From: Taeniopygia guttata | Taxonomy: Eukaryota; Chordata; Aves; Passeriformes; Estrildidae | DNA length: 64,000 bases | Direction of reading: 5' to 3' | Assembly: GCF_048771995.1 (NCBI RefSeq) | Contig: NC_133050.1 | Location: 5,654,501 to 5,718,500 of the forward strand | Part shown: piece after piece, positions 9,629 through 22,047 of the stretch | How the letters are laid out: every line of letters begins with the position of its first letter | Numbering within the stretch: the stretch's first letter is position 1 | The notes under the pieces: model-generated | What the model was told of the DNA's origin: nothing | The model's input: only the letters and a program-made list of their open reading frames with translations | The model's database searches: none | Translations under genes and position numbers: made by a program

Positions 9629-11930
9629 CGGGTCCCCACATCCCTGGGAGCTCCAGGAGGGGCTGGGAGGGGCAGGGGGGGGTGAAACGGGTGATGGGGA
9701 TGGGCTGGGGTTGGGGGGGGAAGTTATCATAAACTGCCTGAGAAATAGCTTTAGGATTTTGTAGGCATTCGTTCTAGCGCAGCAGCAGGCGACGCATGCA
9801 GCACATACGGCGCTGCTCGGGAGCGGCCGGGGCTGTGGGGACGGGGGGCTGGAGGGGAATATCCCCAAATATTCCTCACCAAAACCAGCAGCCCCTCAGC
9901 AGGAACTCCTGGGATGTGGGGCCGCAGCCCTAAGGCAGAGCGCCGGCGGTGGGATGGGCTCCAGGGGCAGATGGGCACAGAGCACCCCAAAATGCACCTT
10001 CCTGGCCATCCCCGTGGGCCCCTGTGCAGGGAGGGGCAGCTCAGACATGAGGCAGCTCTCTGGAAGCTTGAAGGGCTTTGGTAGGTGCAAATTTTCCTCC
10101 AGAGGGGTTTTCCTCCAGCAGTTTTCCTAAAGGCAGAGGGCAGCTGGGAGAGCCCAGATCTGATACAGAGCAGGATGCAGCCACATCCACAGCCTGCTTG
10201 AGGCTCCTGGATCCTGGGAAGCTGCATGGGGAGTAAGAGGCAGATTTTCAAAGCTTAATCCCGTTTGCATGACAAGTGGATGCAGGCAGCATCCTTCCTA
10301 CCAGAGCAGGGAACTCCTCTGTTCCTGAGCAGGGTCATTGGAACGCTGGAGTTCCCGTTTCCCAGGAAGGCTTCACCTCCACCTGGGCACAGCAGTTTGT
10401 GGAGAGGGGATGTTAGTGCTGGCTTTGAGAGCAGGTTGTGGATTTTAGCAAACAACATCCACAAAAGCATTTTGGAAATGTGTTCCCATTGCACGTGGGC
10501 CAAAGCTTTAAATCAGGGAAACGGGAAGAGATGATTTTTTTACTGAAAGATGCAACTGAAGTAATGATCCTAATGAGATTTTGCCTGAAGGTTTCTAGGC
10601 CTCAAAAGGCAACAGTGAGCTGTGCAGAAAATCTCCCTGAGCCTTGAGCAGTGATTCAGTGAAAGGAAAACGGAAAAACCAAGGAATTTCCTCATGTTGC
10701 CACTTGCTCTGGCAGTTTCCCAGGGATGGGTGTCAGCACCCTGATCCCAAAATGCATCAGCCTGCTCGTGGCTGGAGGGTTTGGAGGAGAAGGGGCCATT
10801 CCTGGCTGGCACAGCCGTCAGGGATGGGCTTTCTCCCTGCAGGTGCTCATGCTGGTCCCCCGTTCCCCTCCCAGCCTGCTGCCCTGTCACCCTGTGCAGG
10901 GCCACCCCAGCCCCACTGAGCCCTGGGCTCGCAGTCCCAAACTGGCACAAAACCTGCCCGGATGCCACCTTTGCCAGCTGGAGCCTGGCCAGCCTTGGGC
11001 TGTGGAGGAGCTGGGAGCTGCCTGGGGTTTGGCTGGACCCTGAGACAGAGCAAAGGGAGGGGAGCTGGGTCAGGGTGGGGTTTGTCCCCCTCCTGGATCC
11101 CTCTGCCGGGTGTCAGCAGCCAGCTCAGCCTTGGAATGAGGCAGATGGCATAAAAACATCCCAGGATGATGGCAAACCAGAAGCAAATTTATGGGGTTTG
11201 GTAAATTTTTCGCAACCAAGCATTTATCACAAAGTTTCTAATTGGAAAAACGAGACAAAAAAAGCTGATGATTATTGCGAAATGAATAGGGCGGCCTGAA
11301 GGGAGTGGTTGGAGGAGGAGAGGAAATCCCTCAGAAGTTGGGTGAAAATTAGAGACCTGATGGAGGGGTCAGAGCGGGGGGTGCTCAGCAGTGCCGGCGT
11401 TCTGGGTACCCTCACCAAGATCCCTGCACGGAGAGACGTGCCAGGCAAAATCCCCCCTTCCACACCTCCAAAGACCAAATTTCTGCCGCGAAGTTTTCCA
11501 AATGACCGTTTTATTCTTTTCCAACGATCAGTTTGGAATTCCCTCTCCTGTTCCCGTGCTCTGGGAAGGCCTTGGCTAGGCAAGAGGAGGAAAGGAGCCC
11601 TGGCAGGTTTTGTGCAGTTCGAGCCCCCCGTGTGCCCTCCCCGAGCCAAAGGCAGCGGGCAGCCGGGTCTCCCCTCCGGAATACCGGCGGCAGAAGCGGA
11701 TCTCCTCCCTCCCTCCATCCCTGGCAGCCCTTGGGGAAGCAGGAGAGATGCTGAGGACCGTGGTCTTCCTCACCTGCACCGCCGCCCCGCCCCGGCCACG
11801 CCGGATGTACCGGACGCGCACCTGAGCTCTTTGCACGGCCTTGCTTTGGAAATTAGGCGGGATAATGACGTCTCATCGCTCTCGTTTTTTTTGTATTTTT
11901 GTTTTTGGTTTTGTTTTTCCTTCACAAAAC

Positions 11931-11936
11931 AATAAA
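11931..11936 (+). terminator. MEF2D: Proximal AATAAA poly(A) signal candidate
   Basis: AATAAA lies after a T-rich stretch, 2.3 kb downstream of the MEF2D stop. No clear GT-rich downstream element is seen, so it may be weak or unused. Confidence 0.35.
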
Positions 11937-13554
11937 CTCAACCCAACGAACCGGGAGCAGCGTGGCAGGAGGGCCCAGCACAGACCTCGGCCGGGAGCGG
12001 CAGCGGAGACCCCCCGGCACTCGACGCAACCGTCAAGGGGGGAAAAAACCCAAAAAAACCAAAAAAACCCATTTTTGCTCACGAACTTCACGCCCTGACT
12101 CCCGAGTTCACACTTCTGCCTGGAAGCTGAGAGCCTGGAAGACGCAGGAGGCAGGAGACAGAGGCTGGGTTACTCAGATCTGCCCGGGGCGGATCTGCGG
12201 CTGCGGGACTCCAGCACCCCTGGGTGCCACGGGCAAGTACAGCTCGTGGGGAGGTGGGGTGGCCTCACACCTCACACACGGCCTGGCTTCACCTTTGGGG
12301 GCTGCTTGTGGGGCTCTTCATTTTCTTGGGGGCTTGGGGTTATTTTATTATTATATTCTATATTTTTTTTTTTTTGTCCGGATCATTATCCTTTATCCCC
12401 CCCACCCCAGACTGTAGTATCTGGTAAACGCCTCCTAATTTTCAAAAGACAACGAGAAGAATGACAATCTAAGAAACCAACACCCTCCTTTGTGCTTCTA
12501 TAAATATGTTTCTGATCTAATTTTATTTCTCGTGCTCATCTGTACTGTTGACAGTTACAATTGTGTATAATTTTTTTTTTTTTTAATTTGGAATTTTTTG
12601 CGTTGTATAGGGTTTAGTTTTAAAATATATATATATTTTCCATTTTTTAAAAAGGGGTGTTGCAAAAAAAAAATTGCACGATTTAAATGACAATAGTTAA
12701 AATGCTGCAGTTTTTAGAGATGTGGAAGCAAAATGGAGCTTATTTATTCTCAAAGGCTATAAAGGTGTAAAATGCATGAAGAAAAAAAACATTTACAAAA
12801 AAAAAAAAAAGACAAAAAAAGTGTAACCTGAACAAAGTGTAGCGTTAAAGATTTTAAAGGATGACAACAACAAGAAAAAAAAAGAAAAAACCAACAAAAA
12901 AACAGCTAATATATTGTGTTTGGGCTAGTTTGCTTTTGTTTTTAATTGTTCCTTTTTTGGAGAATGAAATACATTTGTGTATATTTTCATATAAGAAGTA
13001 TGCACTGAGATGTTTCCAAACTGATATATTCCTTTCTAAACGTGTGGTTACTTACCAAAGTCTGTTTCTGATCTTTACCTTCCGAACCCTCTGCGGATCC
13101 CGCACCTGAGCACAGGTAAGCCGGGCTGGGGGCAGGGCGTGCCCCCTCCCCGCGGAGTGCCAAGGGGTGCCAGGGGGTGCCAGGGGGCAGAGCCGGGGGG
13201 CTGGCACGCCTGGGGGCTCTGACCCCGGCCCGGGAAGGCTGGACTTTCCCAGGGCTTGGCAGGGCTGGGTTTTGGGGGGCTGTGCCAGGGGCAGCGCTGC
13301 GGGGGCAGGTTTGGGGCACAGAGGAGGAGGAAGGAGGGGAGGAAGGAGAAGGCCACAAGGTGTGGCTCAGCTGCAGGAGCAGGGATGGGGTGGGAAGTTG
13401 TCTGCCCAGCCCTGGAGGAGGTCTGGGGATGGAACAGGACCCTAAGTATGGTGGATAGAGCCTAAAATGCTGGGAAGGGCACTAAAATACTGCCTGGGTG
13501 CAGTGAGGATGGTGATGGATCAGTGGGCATGTTCTGCCCGCTCTGGGGGCTGTG

Positions 13555-14450
13555 CAGGTGGTCAGCTGGGATCGGGTGGTCAGCTGGCATTGACTGGTCA
13601 GCTGGCACTGAGTGGTCAGCTGGCATTGAGTGGTCAGCTGGCACTGAGCGGTCAGTGGGGACCGGGTGGTCAGCTGGGGTTGAGTGGTCAGCTGGCATTG
13701 AGTGGTCAGCTGGGATCGGGTGGTCAGCTGGGATTGAGTGGTCAGCTGGGATTGAGTGGTCAGCTGGCATTGACTGGTCAGCTGGGATCGGGTGGTCAGC
13801 TGGGGTCAAATGGTCAGTTGGCATTGAGTGGTCAGCTGGCATTGAGTGGTCAGCTGGCATTGAGTGGTCAGCTGGGGTTGGGTGGTCAGCTGGGGTCAGA
13901 TGGTCAACAGGCATTGAGTGGTCAGCTGGCATTGAGTGGTCAGCTGGGATCGGGTGGTCAGCCTTGGTCAAATGGTCAGTTGGCATTGAGTGGTCAGTTG
14001 GCATTGAGTGGTCAGCTGGGATCAGGTGGCCAGCTGGCATTGAGTGGTCAGCTGGCATTGGGTGGTCAGCTGGGATCAGGTGGTCAGCTGGCATTGAGCG
14101 GTCAGCCGGGATCGGGTGGTCAGCTGGCACTGAGTGGTCAGCTGGCACTGAGCGGTCAGGTGGCACTGAGTGGTCAGCTGGGATGGACTGGTCAGCTGGG
14201 ATTGGGTGGTCAGCTGGCACTGAGTGGTCAGTGGGGGTCAGATGGACAGCTGGCACTGAGTGGTCAGCTGGGATTGGGTGGTCAGCTGGCACTGAGTGGT
14301 CAGTGAGGGTCAGATGGTCAGTTGGCACTGGGCAGTCAGCTGGCACTGAGCGGTCAGTGGGGACCGGGTGGTCAGCTGGCACTGAGCGGTCAGTGGGGGT
14401 GAGATGGTCAGCTGGGATTGAGCGGTCAGCTGGCACTGGGCGGTCAGTGG
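13555..14450. repeat. 18-bp minisatellite with CAGCTG core
   Basis: About 50 copies of GGTCAGCTGGCATTGAGT and close variants. The 18-bp period keeps long ORFs open on both strands (WSAGIE-type and PADHSM-type repeats, up to about 434 codons), which are not genes. Most units contain the E-box CAGCTG. Confidence 0.97.
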
Positions 14451-16017
14451 GGCCGTGCTCAGCCTGGGCACAGGGTGACCCTCCCGAGGTGGCTTTGGGT
14501 GGCACAGCCGGGCTGGGCAGGATGTCTGTGCTGTGCAGGATGTCTGTGCTGGGCAGGCTGGCAGTGCCCCGTGGGGTGTGAGGGGCACCCCAGCCCCACG
14601 GGGGTCCTGGCTGTGGCAGGGGGGCTCTGGGGGTCCCTTGGGGAAGGGTTTGGTGCTGGGCTGTGTTTGGGGCGGTCTGAGGGCAGAAATGGAAGTGTTC
14701 AATCCAGAGCTGGTGGCAATGGGCCACGTGTGGGTCTGGGGAAAGCGGGGCAAAGAGAAAGAACACGTTTCCTTTTCCTTCGGGGCAAAGAGAAAGAACA
14801 CGTTTCCTTTTCCTTCCTCCTTTTTCACTTCCCTCTTCCTCTCCAGAATAATTTCAGCAAACCAAGGAAAAAGTAAATTGACAAAAAAAACACATTTTCC
14901 TTGAGTATTTCACCTCCTACACCTTTTTCTCCCCTTGTGTTGCTTGGCTGGGGGATTCCCCCCATCACTTTGGGTGCGAATTGGGATGTTTGTCACCAGT
15001 TCTGGGGACAGGCTGTGAGCTGCTGTGCCAGCCCAGAGCTTGGCTGGGGTAAGGGGCACTTGCCCCTCTGCCCTCCTAGGGAGAGCATCCATCAGGTGGG
15101 GAAGGAGCATCTTCCCAGCTGCTCCTTAGCTCTGCCATCCCGCCTCCCATCTCTCCAGCTGGGGGCACAATTTGGGGATGTTTGGGGCATTTTCACCACC
15201 CAAAGTGGTGAAAATTCATCCCCATCCACCTCGCTGTGGGAGAGTGCCTAACAGTGGGCTTCAGCTGAAGGTTTGCTCTGGTTTCCCTTTCCCGTGTTCA
15301 TCCTTTTATTCCACCTTCCCCTCTCACTTCACTTTTCTCTTTTGTTTTTTTTTTTCTCTTTTCCTTTCCACAAAAAAACCCAACCAGACCCATAAACCAA
15401 GTATTATGTTTTCACTACCTCCATCCATCACCCTGCCGTGTCCAACGCAGGAAGCCACGCTCGGGATGTAAGAGGGCCTTTCCCCTTTATTTTTCCCTTT
15501 CCCCTGGCGATTTTCTCTCCCTTCTGTCCCTCTGCCCCTCCTCTCTCTGGTCTCTCACCTGTAGTATTTTACCTGGCTACTGTAACTGTAAATAGCGAGT
15601 TTCAATCTGTTAGCAATGGTAACAGTACAGAAAACTGGTTTTGGGGTTTGTTCTTCTTCTTTTTTTTTTTTTTTTTTCCCGTTGTATTGATATGAAATGA
15701 GATTATATTTTTGTCAGAGTATATTGTAATAATACTGACTTTGGACATGGCCGAGTTGTACAGCGATTTCTTGTTTAACCCTCATGGCTCTTCCCGTGCA
15801 CCCCCTCCCCAGGCTGCCCAAATTTCCACATCCCAGCCCCAGATCCTGGACAGGAGCAGCCCCTTGGCTCTGTAGCAGCTCCCCTCTCCTCCCCAGCCAG
15901 GGGAACATCCCAGTGACATCCCAGTTTCTTCCTCCGGAGCGATGCTGCTCGGGATGTGCTTTGCTTAAGCCAGAAGAGGGTGGTGTGGCTCAGGCTGCGC
16001 CAAAACCATCTCTGAAC

Positions 16018-18603
16018 AGGCTGGGAAGGGGAAATCAGGGATTGAGAATATCCCTATGCTGGGAAGGTTTTGGGGAATCAGGGATTGAGAATATCCCTCA
16101 GGATGGGAAGGGGAAATGAGGGATTGAGAATATCCTTAGGATGGGAAGGTTTTTGGGAAACGAGGGACTGACAATATCTCTAGGATGGGAGGGTTTTTGG
16201 GGAATGAGGGATTGACAATATCCCTCAGGATGGGAAGGTTTTTGGGGAAATGAGGGATTGACAATATCCCTAGGCTGGGAAGGGGAAATGAGGGATTGAC
16301 AATATCCCTCAGGCTGGGAAGGTTTTTGGGAAATCAGAGATTGACAATATCCCTCAGGCTGGGAAGGTTTTTGGGGAAATGAGGGATTGACAATATCCTT
16401 AGGCTGGGAAGGTTTTTGGGGAAATGAGGGATTGACAATATCCTTAGGCTGGGAAGTTTTTGGGAAATGAGGGGCTGACAATATCCCTCAGGATGGGAAG
16501 GTTTTTGGGGAAATGAGGGACTGACAATATCCCTCAGGATGGGAAGGTTTTTGGGGAAATGAGGGATTGACAATATCCTTCAGGATGGGAATGTTTTTGG
16601 GAAATGAGGGGTTGACAATATCTCTAGGATGGGAAGGTTTTTGGGAAATCAGAGATTGACAATATCCCTAGGCTGGGAAGGTTTTTGGGAAATGAGGGAT
16701 TGACAATATCCTTCAGGATGGGAAGGTTTTGGGGAAATCAGGGATTGACAATATCCCTCAGGCTGGGAAGGGTTTTGGGAAATTACGGGTTGACAATATC
16801 CCTCAGGCTGGGAAGGGGAAATGAGGGATTGACAATATCCTTCAGGATGGGAAGGTTTTTGGGGAAATGAGGGACTGACAATATCCCTCAGGATGGGAAG
16901 GTTTTTGGGAAATGAGGGATTGACAATATCCCTCAGGATGGGAAGGTTTTTAGGGAAATGAGGGATTGACAATATCTCTAGGATGGGAAGGTTTTTGGGG
17001 AAAAAGGGGTTGACAATATTCCTAGGCTGGGAAGGTTTTTGGGGAAATGAGGGGTTGACAATATCCCTCAGGATGGGAAATTTTGGGGAAATGAAGGATT
17101 GACAATATCCTTCAGGCTGGGAAGGTTTTTGGGAAATGAGGGATTGACAATATCCCTCAGGCTGGGAAGGTTTTTGGGAAAGAAGGGGTTGACAATATCC
17201 TTAGGATGGGAAGGTTTTTGGGGAATGAGGCGTTGACAATATCCCTCAGGATGGGAAGGTTTTTGGGAAATGAAGGGTTGACAATATCCTTCAAGATGGG
17301 AAGGTTTTTGGGAAATGAGGGATTGACAATATCCCTCAGGCTGGGAAGGTTTTGGGGAAATGATGGATTGACAATATCCTTCAGGATGGGAAGGTTTTTG
17401 GGGAATGAGGGATTGAGAATATCCCTCAGGATGGGAAGGTTTTTGGGAAATGAGGGGTTGACAATATCCTTCAGGATGGGAAGGGGAAATGAGGGGTTGA
17501 CAATATCCTTAGGATGGGAAGGTTTTTGGGAAATGAGGGATTGACAATATCCCTAGGCTGGGAAGGGGAAATAAGGGATTGAGAATATCCCTCAGGATGG
17601 GAAGGTTTTTGGGAAATGAGGGGTTGACAATATCCTTCAGGATGGGAAGGTTTTTGGGAAAGGAGAGGTTGACAATATCCCTCAGGATGGGAAGGTTTTT
17701 GGGAAATGAGGGGTTGACAATATCCGTCAGGATGGGAAGGTTTTTGGGAAATGAGGGATTGACAATATCCCTAGGCTGGGAATGTTTTTGGGGAATAAGG
17801 GATTGACAATATCCTTCAGGATGGGAAGGTTTTTGGGAAATGAGGGGTTGACAGTATCCCTAGGCTGGGAAGGGGAAATGAGGGATTGAGAATATCCCTC
17901 AGACTGGGAAGGTTTTTGGGGAAATGAAGGGTTGACTATCCCTAGGCTGGGAAGGTTTTTGGGAAATGAGGGGTTGACAATATCCCTCAGGCTGGGAAGG
18001 GGAAATGAGGGATTGAGAATATCCCTCAGACTGGGAAGGTTTTGGGGAAATGAAGGGTTGACTATCCCTAGGCTGGGAAGGTTTTTGGGAAATGAGGGGT
18101 TGACAATATCCCTCAGGCTGGGAAGGATTTTGGGGAAATGAGGGGTTGACAATATCCCTCAGGATGGGAAGGTTTTTGGGAAATCAGAGATTGACAATAT
18201 CCCTAGGATGGGAAATTTTTTTGGGGAATTGATGGATTGACAATATCTCTAGGATGGGAAGGTTTTTTGGGGAAATGAGGGGTTGACAATATCCCTAGGC
18301 TGGGAAGGTTTTTGGGGAAATGAGGGGTTGACAATATCTCTAGGATGGGAAATTTTTTGGGGAAATGAGGGATTGACAATATCCCTCAGGCTGGGAAGGT
18401 TTTTGGGGAATGAGGGATTGACAATATCCTTCAGGATGGGAAGGTTTTTGGGAAATGAGGGGTTGACAATATCCCTCAGGATGGGAAGGGGAAATGAGGG
18501 GTTGACAATATCCTTAGGATGGGAAGGTTTTTGGGAAATGAGGGATTGAGAATATCCTTCAGGCTGGGAAGGTTTTTGGGAAATGAGGGGTTGACAATAT
18601 CCC
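16018..18603. repeat. 46-bp minisatellite, about 56 copies
   Basis: A 2.6-kb array of a 44-47-bp unit built from GGGATTGACAATATCCCTCA and GGCTGGGAAGGTTTTTGGGG parts. Some units lack the TTTTTGG part (GGAAGGGGAAATGAGG junctions), so at least two unit types alternate, and short higher-order duplications are visible (for example 17,867-17,985 against 17,990-18,110). Confidence 0.97.
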
Positions 18604-19344
18604 CAGCCCGGCCGTCCCTGGGTGGGGATGGGTGGCTGTGTCTCCCCCAGCCCCCCTCACCCACCCCGGGCCATGAGGGTGAGATGCAGAGAGGGATTTT
18701 CTTTGCTTCAGATGGGTGTTCAGAGTGAGATTTTCATGCTGGTGCTGCTGAGCCTGGCCCAGCTCCTCATTCTCCAGGCAGGAACCCACCACAGAGCCGC
18801 AGGAGCATCCCCAAACCCTCTCCTGGGACCATGCTGGGATGTCCCCGTGGGCTCCTGGCATCTCCAAGGCCGAGGGGTGAAGCAGCCCTACCTTGGGCCA
18901 TGACTCCCCTCCTCCCCACGGCTCTTTCCAAACATTTGCAGGCAAATCTGATGCTGGAGAAATGGGGATCGTGCTGGCCCAGCTGCTGCTCCCTCCTCCT
19001 CGTTCTCCCCCATCCCCTTTGCTCCCCGTAGCTCAGTTAAGCAGGTCGGTGTTAGCAAACCTGGGGTGTCTGCAAAAACTTTTGTAAAATAGAATAGACC
19101 CTTGAAATGATGCACTAAAAGGAAAAAAAAAAAAAATCATAAATGCCCTCTCCCCTTCAGCTTCTCTGTGTGATGGTTCCTTGGATGTCCCCGCTCAGCC
19201 CCACAGGCAGCTCTGCATCCTCCCCCCAGGCTGCTGCACAGGTAGAACCAAACCAGGACGTGCACTTCCCCCGAGGAGTTTTATTTATTGTTTTGAGAAG
19301 CAATTTAAAAGGGAAAAAACAACAAAAAAAAAGAGAAACTGTAT

Positions 19345-19345
<1 letters not shown>

Positions 19346-19375
<30 letters not shown>

Positions 19376-19440
19376 TTTTAACCTCTTTTTTTTTTTTCCT
19401 GATGCTCCTCCACCTGTGTGTGTGGGTGTGTGTGTGTGTG
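19346..19440. repeat. (TA)n and (TG)n microsatellites
   Basis: An alternating TA run (about 19,346-19,375) is followed by a T-rich stretch and a TG run (about 19,415-19,440). Both are typical variable microsatellites within the UTR-like region. Confidence 0.85.
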
Positions 19441-20027
19441 CGAGTCAAGGGATTTGGTGGCCAGGGCTGGCAGCTCGGGGCAGCCGTGGGGCAGCCGTGG
19501 GGCAGATGTGGGGCAGATTTGGGGCAGTTTTGGGGCAGTTGTGGGGCAGCTGCCCTCGTCCCCAGCCGGAGCACAGGGACCAGGGCTCCCCCCCATCCCA
19601 GCTCTCGGTGCCCAGCAGCAGCAGTGCGAGGGGAGGGAGGCTTTATGTGGAGTTTGTAATGTTTTAACCGGGATTTTTGCCTAATTCCATCTTTCTCTGA
19701 AGTGTTTGCGACCCTCGGGCTCTGGCCTGACGAGAACCTCCCGCGCCCTGGGGATGTCACCCCCACTCCCTGTCCCCGTTCCCTCCCTACTTCGCTCCCT
19801 TGACAATCAGTGGCTCCTTCCCAGGGACTGCAGCACGTGGTTGAGACGTCTATTTCGTTTTTTCAATATTCCTTTTTTTGTGCTGTATGGTGATGCGTTA
19901 TTGTATATTCCACAATAAGACAAAAAAAAATATATAAAAAAATGATAATAATAATAATTACCATGAGAAATTCTTATGAGTTTTGTTTGGAAACTCTTTC
20001 ACTATATTTGTTGTAAAGAGGTTTACT

Positions 20028-20033
20028 ATTAAA
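20028..20033 (+). terminator. MEF2D: Distal ATTAAA poly(A) signal, likely MEF2D 3' end
   Basis: ATTAAA follows a 230-bp AT-rich, non-repetitive stretch and is followed by an A-rich run. An AATAAG variant lies at 19,914. Downstream the sequence switches to GC-rich DNA and then the 20-bp array, consistent with the end of a transcript. Confidence 0.5.
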
Positions 20034-20295
20034 AAGAAAAAAAAAAATACACGTTTCTGATAATTTTCCACGCCTCTGGCTCTTTCTTTCCTCCTCTCTG
20101 CATGGCAGGGTGTCACTCTGGGCTCCAGCTCCTGCTGGGGTGGGGCTGTCACCTGGGGGACATCACGGCAGTGGGACACACCTGGAGCAGCTCCAGGAGC
20201 AGGGGTGGGTGACCCCGCTGTCCTGCTCAGGAATTTCCTCTCTCCTGTCCCTGTCCCGTGTCTGGGAATGACCAGGACACCCAACGCAGAGTGGT

Positions 20296-21354
20296 GGCTC
20301 CCCTGGGCTGCTCTTGGATCCCCTGGGATGCTCTTGGCTCCCCTGGGCTGCTCTTGGATCACCTTTGATGCTCTTGGCTCCCCTGGGATGCTCTTGGATC
20401 CCCTGGGATGCTCTTGACTCCCCTGGGCTGCTCTTGGATCCCCTGGGATGTTCTTGGATCCCCTGGGATGCTCTTGGATCCCCTGGGATGCTCTTGGATC
20501 ACCTTTGATGCTCTTGGATCACCTTTGATGCTCTTGGATCACCTTTGATGCTCTTGACTCCCCTGGGATGTTCTTGGATGACCTTTGATGCTCTTGGATC
20601 CCCTGGGATGTTCTTGGATCACCTTTGATGCTCTTGACTCCCCTGGGATGTTCTTTACTCCCCTGGGATGCTCTTGGATCCCCTGGGATGTTCTTGGGTC
20701 CCCTGGGATGTTCTTGACTCCCCTGGGATGCTCTTGGATCCCCTGGGGTGCTCTTGGATGACCTTTGATGCTCTTGACTCCCCTGAGATGTTCTTGACTC
20801 CCCTGGGATGTTCTTGGCTCCCCTGGGATGGTCTCGACTCCCCTGGGATGTTCTTGGATGACCTTTGATGCTCTTGGCTCTCCTGAGATGCTCTTGACTC
20901 TCCTGAGATGCTCCTGACTCCTCTGAGATGCTCTTGGATCACCTTTGATGCTCTTGGCTTCCCTGGGATGTTCTTGACTCCCCTGGGATGCTCTTGGCTC
21001 TTCTGAGATGCTCTTGGCTCCCCTGGGCTGCTCTTGGCTCCCCTGGGATGTTCTTGACTCCCCTGGGATGTTCTTGGATCACCTTTGATGCTCTTGGATC
21101 CCCTGGGCTGCTCTTGGCTCCCCTGGGATGCTCTTGACTCCCCTGGGATGCTCTTGGATGACCTTTGATGCTCTTCACTCCCCTGGGATGTTCTTGGATG
21201 ACCTTTGGTGCTCTTGGCTCCCCTGGGATGCTCTTGGCTCCCCTGAGATGCTCTTGGCTCCTCTGAGATGTTCTTGGCTCCCCTGGGATGTTCTTGACTC
21301 CCCTGGGATGTTCTTGGATCACCTTTGATGCTCTTGGCTCCCCTGGGGTGCTCC
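20296..21354. repeat. 20-bp minisatellite, about 53 copies
   Basis: The unit CTCTTGGATCCCCTGGGATG alternates with variants in which CCCCTGGGATG is replaced by ACCTTTGATG. Twelve units carry the exact ACCTTTGATG form, whose CCTTTGAT core resembles TCF/LEF sites. The mixing of two unit types suggests repeated local duplication. Confidence 0.97.
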
Positions 21355-21794
21355 TGGAGGAGATGGTGATTCCCACCACCCAGTTTTGGGTTTCAGCCCC
21401 TCGTGCTGGCATGGACACCCCAAGACACCCCAAAACAGCCCACGCTGAGGCTCCCACAGGCCCGTGCAGCTCCCTGCAAGTCAGGCACGGCTGTTCCCAC
21501 CCAAAGCTCCTCCTGGAGGGGTTGGACCATCCCCTGGTGCCCTGTGAGAGCCACGGGGGCTGAGCTTTAGACCGGGGTCTCCCTCCAGCCGGGGGTGGAT
21601 TTCTGAGGGGTCCCAGTGGGGATGGCAGAAGTGCTCTGAGGACGTGGCTTTGGGGTGGGGGTCCCGTGGCACAGCCTGGCTGGGCACCTCTGGATCCAGG
21701 ATCTCCCTGGGAATGCTGCGAGGTTGGGACCTGCAGCGGGGACCTCCTGGGACCCTCACCCCAAGTCCTGGGTTCAGTTTTGGGGTCCTCATGA

Positions 21795-22045
21795 GAAAAA
21801 AGACACCGAGGGGCTGGAGAGTGTCCAGAGGAGGGAGCAGAGCTGGGGAAGGGGCTGGAGCACCAGGAGTGCCTGGAAGAGTGGGGTGCTCAGCCTGGAG
21901 CACCAGGAGTGCCTGGAAGAGCTGGGGTGCTCAGCCTGGGGCAAAGGGGTCTCAGGGGGGATCTGTGGCTCTGCACAGTTCCTGCCAGGAGGGGACAGCC
22001 GGGTGAGGGCTGGGCTCTGCTCCAGGGAAAAGGGAACAGGATCAG
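21795..22045 (+). mobile_element. CR1 LINE 3' fragment with internal duplication
   Basis: CR1-like text is present: GGCTGGAGAGTGTCCAGAGG, GGTGCTCAGCCTGG, and TTCCTGCCAGGAGGGGACAG. The segment GGAGCACCAGGAGTGCCTGG is present twice about 40 bp apart. It is 5'- and 3'-truncated and runs into the next tandem array. Confidence 0.75.
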
Positions 22046-22047
22046 GG

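Larger units (their letters stand above)
9629..20050 (+). other. MEF2D: Inferred MEF2D 3' UTR and 3' flank, split by tandem arrays
   Basis: No other gene is recognisable here. AT-rich, UTR-like islands lie at about 11,840-11,940, 12,330-13,110, 15,410-15,780 and 19,640-20,050, separated by GC-rich sequence and two large minisatellites. The islands carry an AATAAA at 11,931, a Pumilio-type TGTAAATA at 15,597-15,604, and miR-9-5p seed matches at 11,468-11,474 and 13,054-13,060. The final island ends with ATTAAA at 20,028 next to an A-rich stretch, which is the best candidate for the distal mRNA end. Mammalian MEF2D 3' UTRs are several kilobases long. Whether all of this is transcribed, or whether part is spliced or lies beyond the gene, cannot be decided from sequence. 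The stretches 9,750-11,830 and 18,604-19,100 hold nothing else that I recognise. Confidence 0.5.

Noticed and set aside
13462..14766. Minus-strand ORF of 434 codons with PADHSM repeats
   Set aside because: It lies almost entirely in the 18-bp minisatellite. A period divisible by three with no stop in the unit keeps frames open on both strands; there is no domain or splice context.
16018..18603. Regular repeats resembling a CRISPR array
   Set aside because: Units are contiguous and similar along their full length with no unique spacers; this is a vertebrate minisatellite.
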